The position numbers and the translations under genes are program-made. 6,018 bases of DNA from Candidatus Poseidoniaceae archaeon (lineage in GTDB: Archaea; Thermoplasmatota; Poseidoniia; Poseidoniales; Poseidoniaceae). The notes beneath the pieces were generated by a model. It saw only the letters and a list, made by a program, of their open reading frames with translations. It was not told the DNA's origin and did no database searches. Positions 5,496 to 6,018 of the stretch are shown here, piece after piece (the stretch's first letter is position 1; each line of letters begins with the position of its first letter). The stretch lies in NCBI GenBank assembly GCA_023254445.1, contig JALRLN010000086.1, forward strand, positions 1 to 6,018. The letters are read 5' to 3'.

Positions 5496-6018
5496 CCCAA
5501 CGCTTTGGAGGATGGGTCTTGATGCGAGCGGGCAACGCACCGTCCCCGTTCCGCCAAACGGGTCGGACGAATGGTTTGACTGGGTCTCGCCCTCACAGTG
5601 CTCAACGTGGCTTTTCGATTCAGAAAACGTTCCAATTGGGCCTGTGAAGGAAGTTCGCCCCAAAGCCCCAATCGTTGAATGGTTCAAGTGGATTCACAGG
5701 AAACGCAGCATGCTCACGCCTTCATCCGCTGCAGCAACCTCATGGGTTCAGAAGAATCAGAACGTGCCTCATCCGCAGCTGGACGAGAAATTGCATCGGC
5801 GTAACCTTGGCGTGGCCTTCGAGGACTTGGTGGTCCAAGCCATTGAGAACACATCGCTTTCAACCGTGACCATCGCGACGGGGCTTCCGGACGATGGACG
5901 CAACCCGGACTTGGTTCAGAACACCGTTTCCGCAATGGAGTCCGGGGTCGATGTGATTGTTCAGGGCGTTCTTTGGGAGCCAACGGCGAAGGTGTACGGC
6001 ATCTGCGACCTGATTGTT
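5485..6018 (+). CDS. Putative RecB-like PD-(D/E)XK nuclease, 3' end cut off by window edge
   Basis: The frame stays open for 178 codons from ATG 5485 to the right edge. The last part resembles RecB-like putative nucleases of the TM0106 type: LGVAFEDLVVQAI (108-120) supplies the early Glu113, TVSAMESGVDVIVQGVLWEP (147-166) matches the segment before the core strand, and GICDLIV (172-178) would supply the catalytic Asp175. The ExK half of the active site would lie just beyond the edge, so catalytic competence is unverified. An early WVSPSQCSTWL (33-43) recalls the segment that opens Cas4/RecB-like domains. Substrate and partners are unknown; DNA repair, defence or a fused helicase are all possible. 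It overlaps the M24 gene by 11 bases in another frame. ATG at 5512 is a possible later start. Third-position GC is 11/20 and 12/20 in two sampled blocks against 17/19 in the M24 gene, suggesting separate origin or different selection. Confidence 0.68.
   Translation, partial: MPIDPTLWRMGLDASGQRTVPVPPNGSDEWFDWVSPSQCSTWLFDSENVPIGPVKEVRPKAPIVEWFKWIHRKRSMLTPSSAAATSWVQKNQNVPHPQLDEKLHRRNLGVAFEDLVVQAIENTSLSTVTIATGLPDDGRNPDLVQNTVSAMESGVDVIVQGVLWEPTAKVYGICDLIV

Noticed and set aside
5522..5650. GGAGG at about 5507-5511 with a following ATG at 5522 as a separate small gene
   Set aside because: The frame from 5522 closes after about 40 codons and its product has no recognisable feature, while the 5485 frame continues with nuclease-like motifs.
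4416..5687. 423-codon open frame on the minus strand opposite the M24 gene
   Set aside because: The plus strand encodes an intact M24 active site here. The antisense frame is Val/Asp/His-rich with no motif and arises from high third-position GC.
1..6018. tRNA, rRNA, CRISPR repeats, insertion sequence ends or rho-independent terminators
   Set aside because: No cloverleaf, spaced direct repeats, transposase motifs or stem followed by a T-run was found on either strand by eye.

Overview
This 6 kb window is gene-dense, high-GC DNA from a prokaryote. It carries a tungstate/molybdate uptake and cofactor locus, a secreted peptidase gene and, at the right edge, a nuclease gene of different base composition. 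Most gene starts lack a strong Shine-Dalgarno site and genes abut or overlap. That, together with the gene content, would fit a high-GC archaeon (a Poseidoniia/Thermoplasmatota-type lineage is one guess), but nothing here proves the lineage and a bacterium is not excluded.

Layout. On the minus strand, a left-truncated RluA-family pseudouridine synthase (1-590) follows moeA (648-1859), the molybdenum/tungsten insertase that finishes molybdopterin cofactor synthesis. Diverging from moeA on the plus strand is one long gene (1877-3244) encoding a TupB-type permease fused to a TupC-type ABC ATPase. Running towards it on the minus strand is tupA (3235-4044), a lipoprotein that should capture tungstate. 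The two genes overlap tail to tail by 10 bases. Upstream of tupA in the same orientation is a small zinc-ribbon protein gene (4053-4343), whose stop codon lies inside the tupA ribosome binding site.

A 93-base divergent intergenic region (4344-4436) separates that pair from a plus-strand M24 (pita-bread) metallopeptidase gene (4437-5495) with a signal peptide and a C-terminal membrane helix. Its last 11 bases overlap the start of a gene (5485 to beyond the right edge) that resembles RecB-like PD-(D/E)XK nucleases. Third-position GC drops from about 90% in the peptidase gene to about 55-60% in the sampled part of the nuclease gene.

Working together: TupA binds tungstate or molybdate outside the cell, the fused TupBC protein (probably a dimer) pumps it in, and MoeA inserts the metal into molybdopterin. 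The most notable points are the one-polypeptide TupBC transporter with a compact ATPase, the anchored extracellular M24 peptidase with complete metal ligands, two inverted repeats in the divergent promoter regions, and the compositionally foreign nuclease gene at the right edge. No RNA gene, CRISPR array, insertion sequence or convincing terminator was seen.
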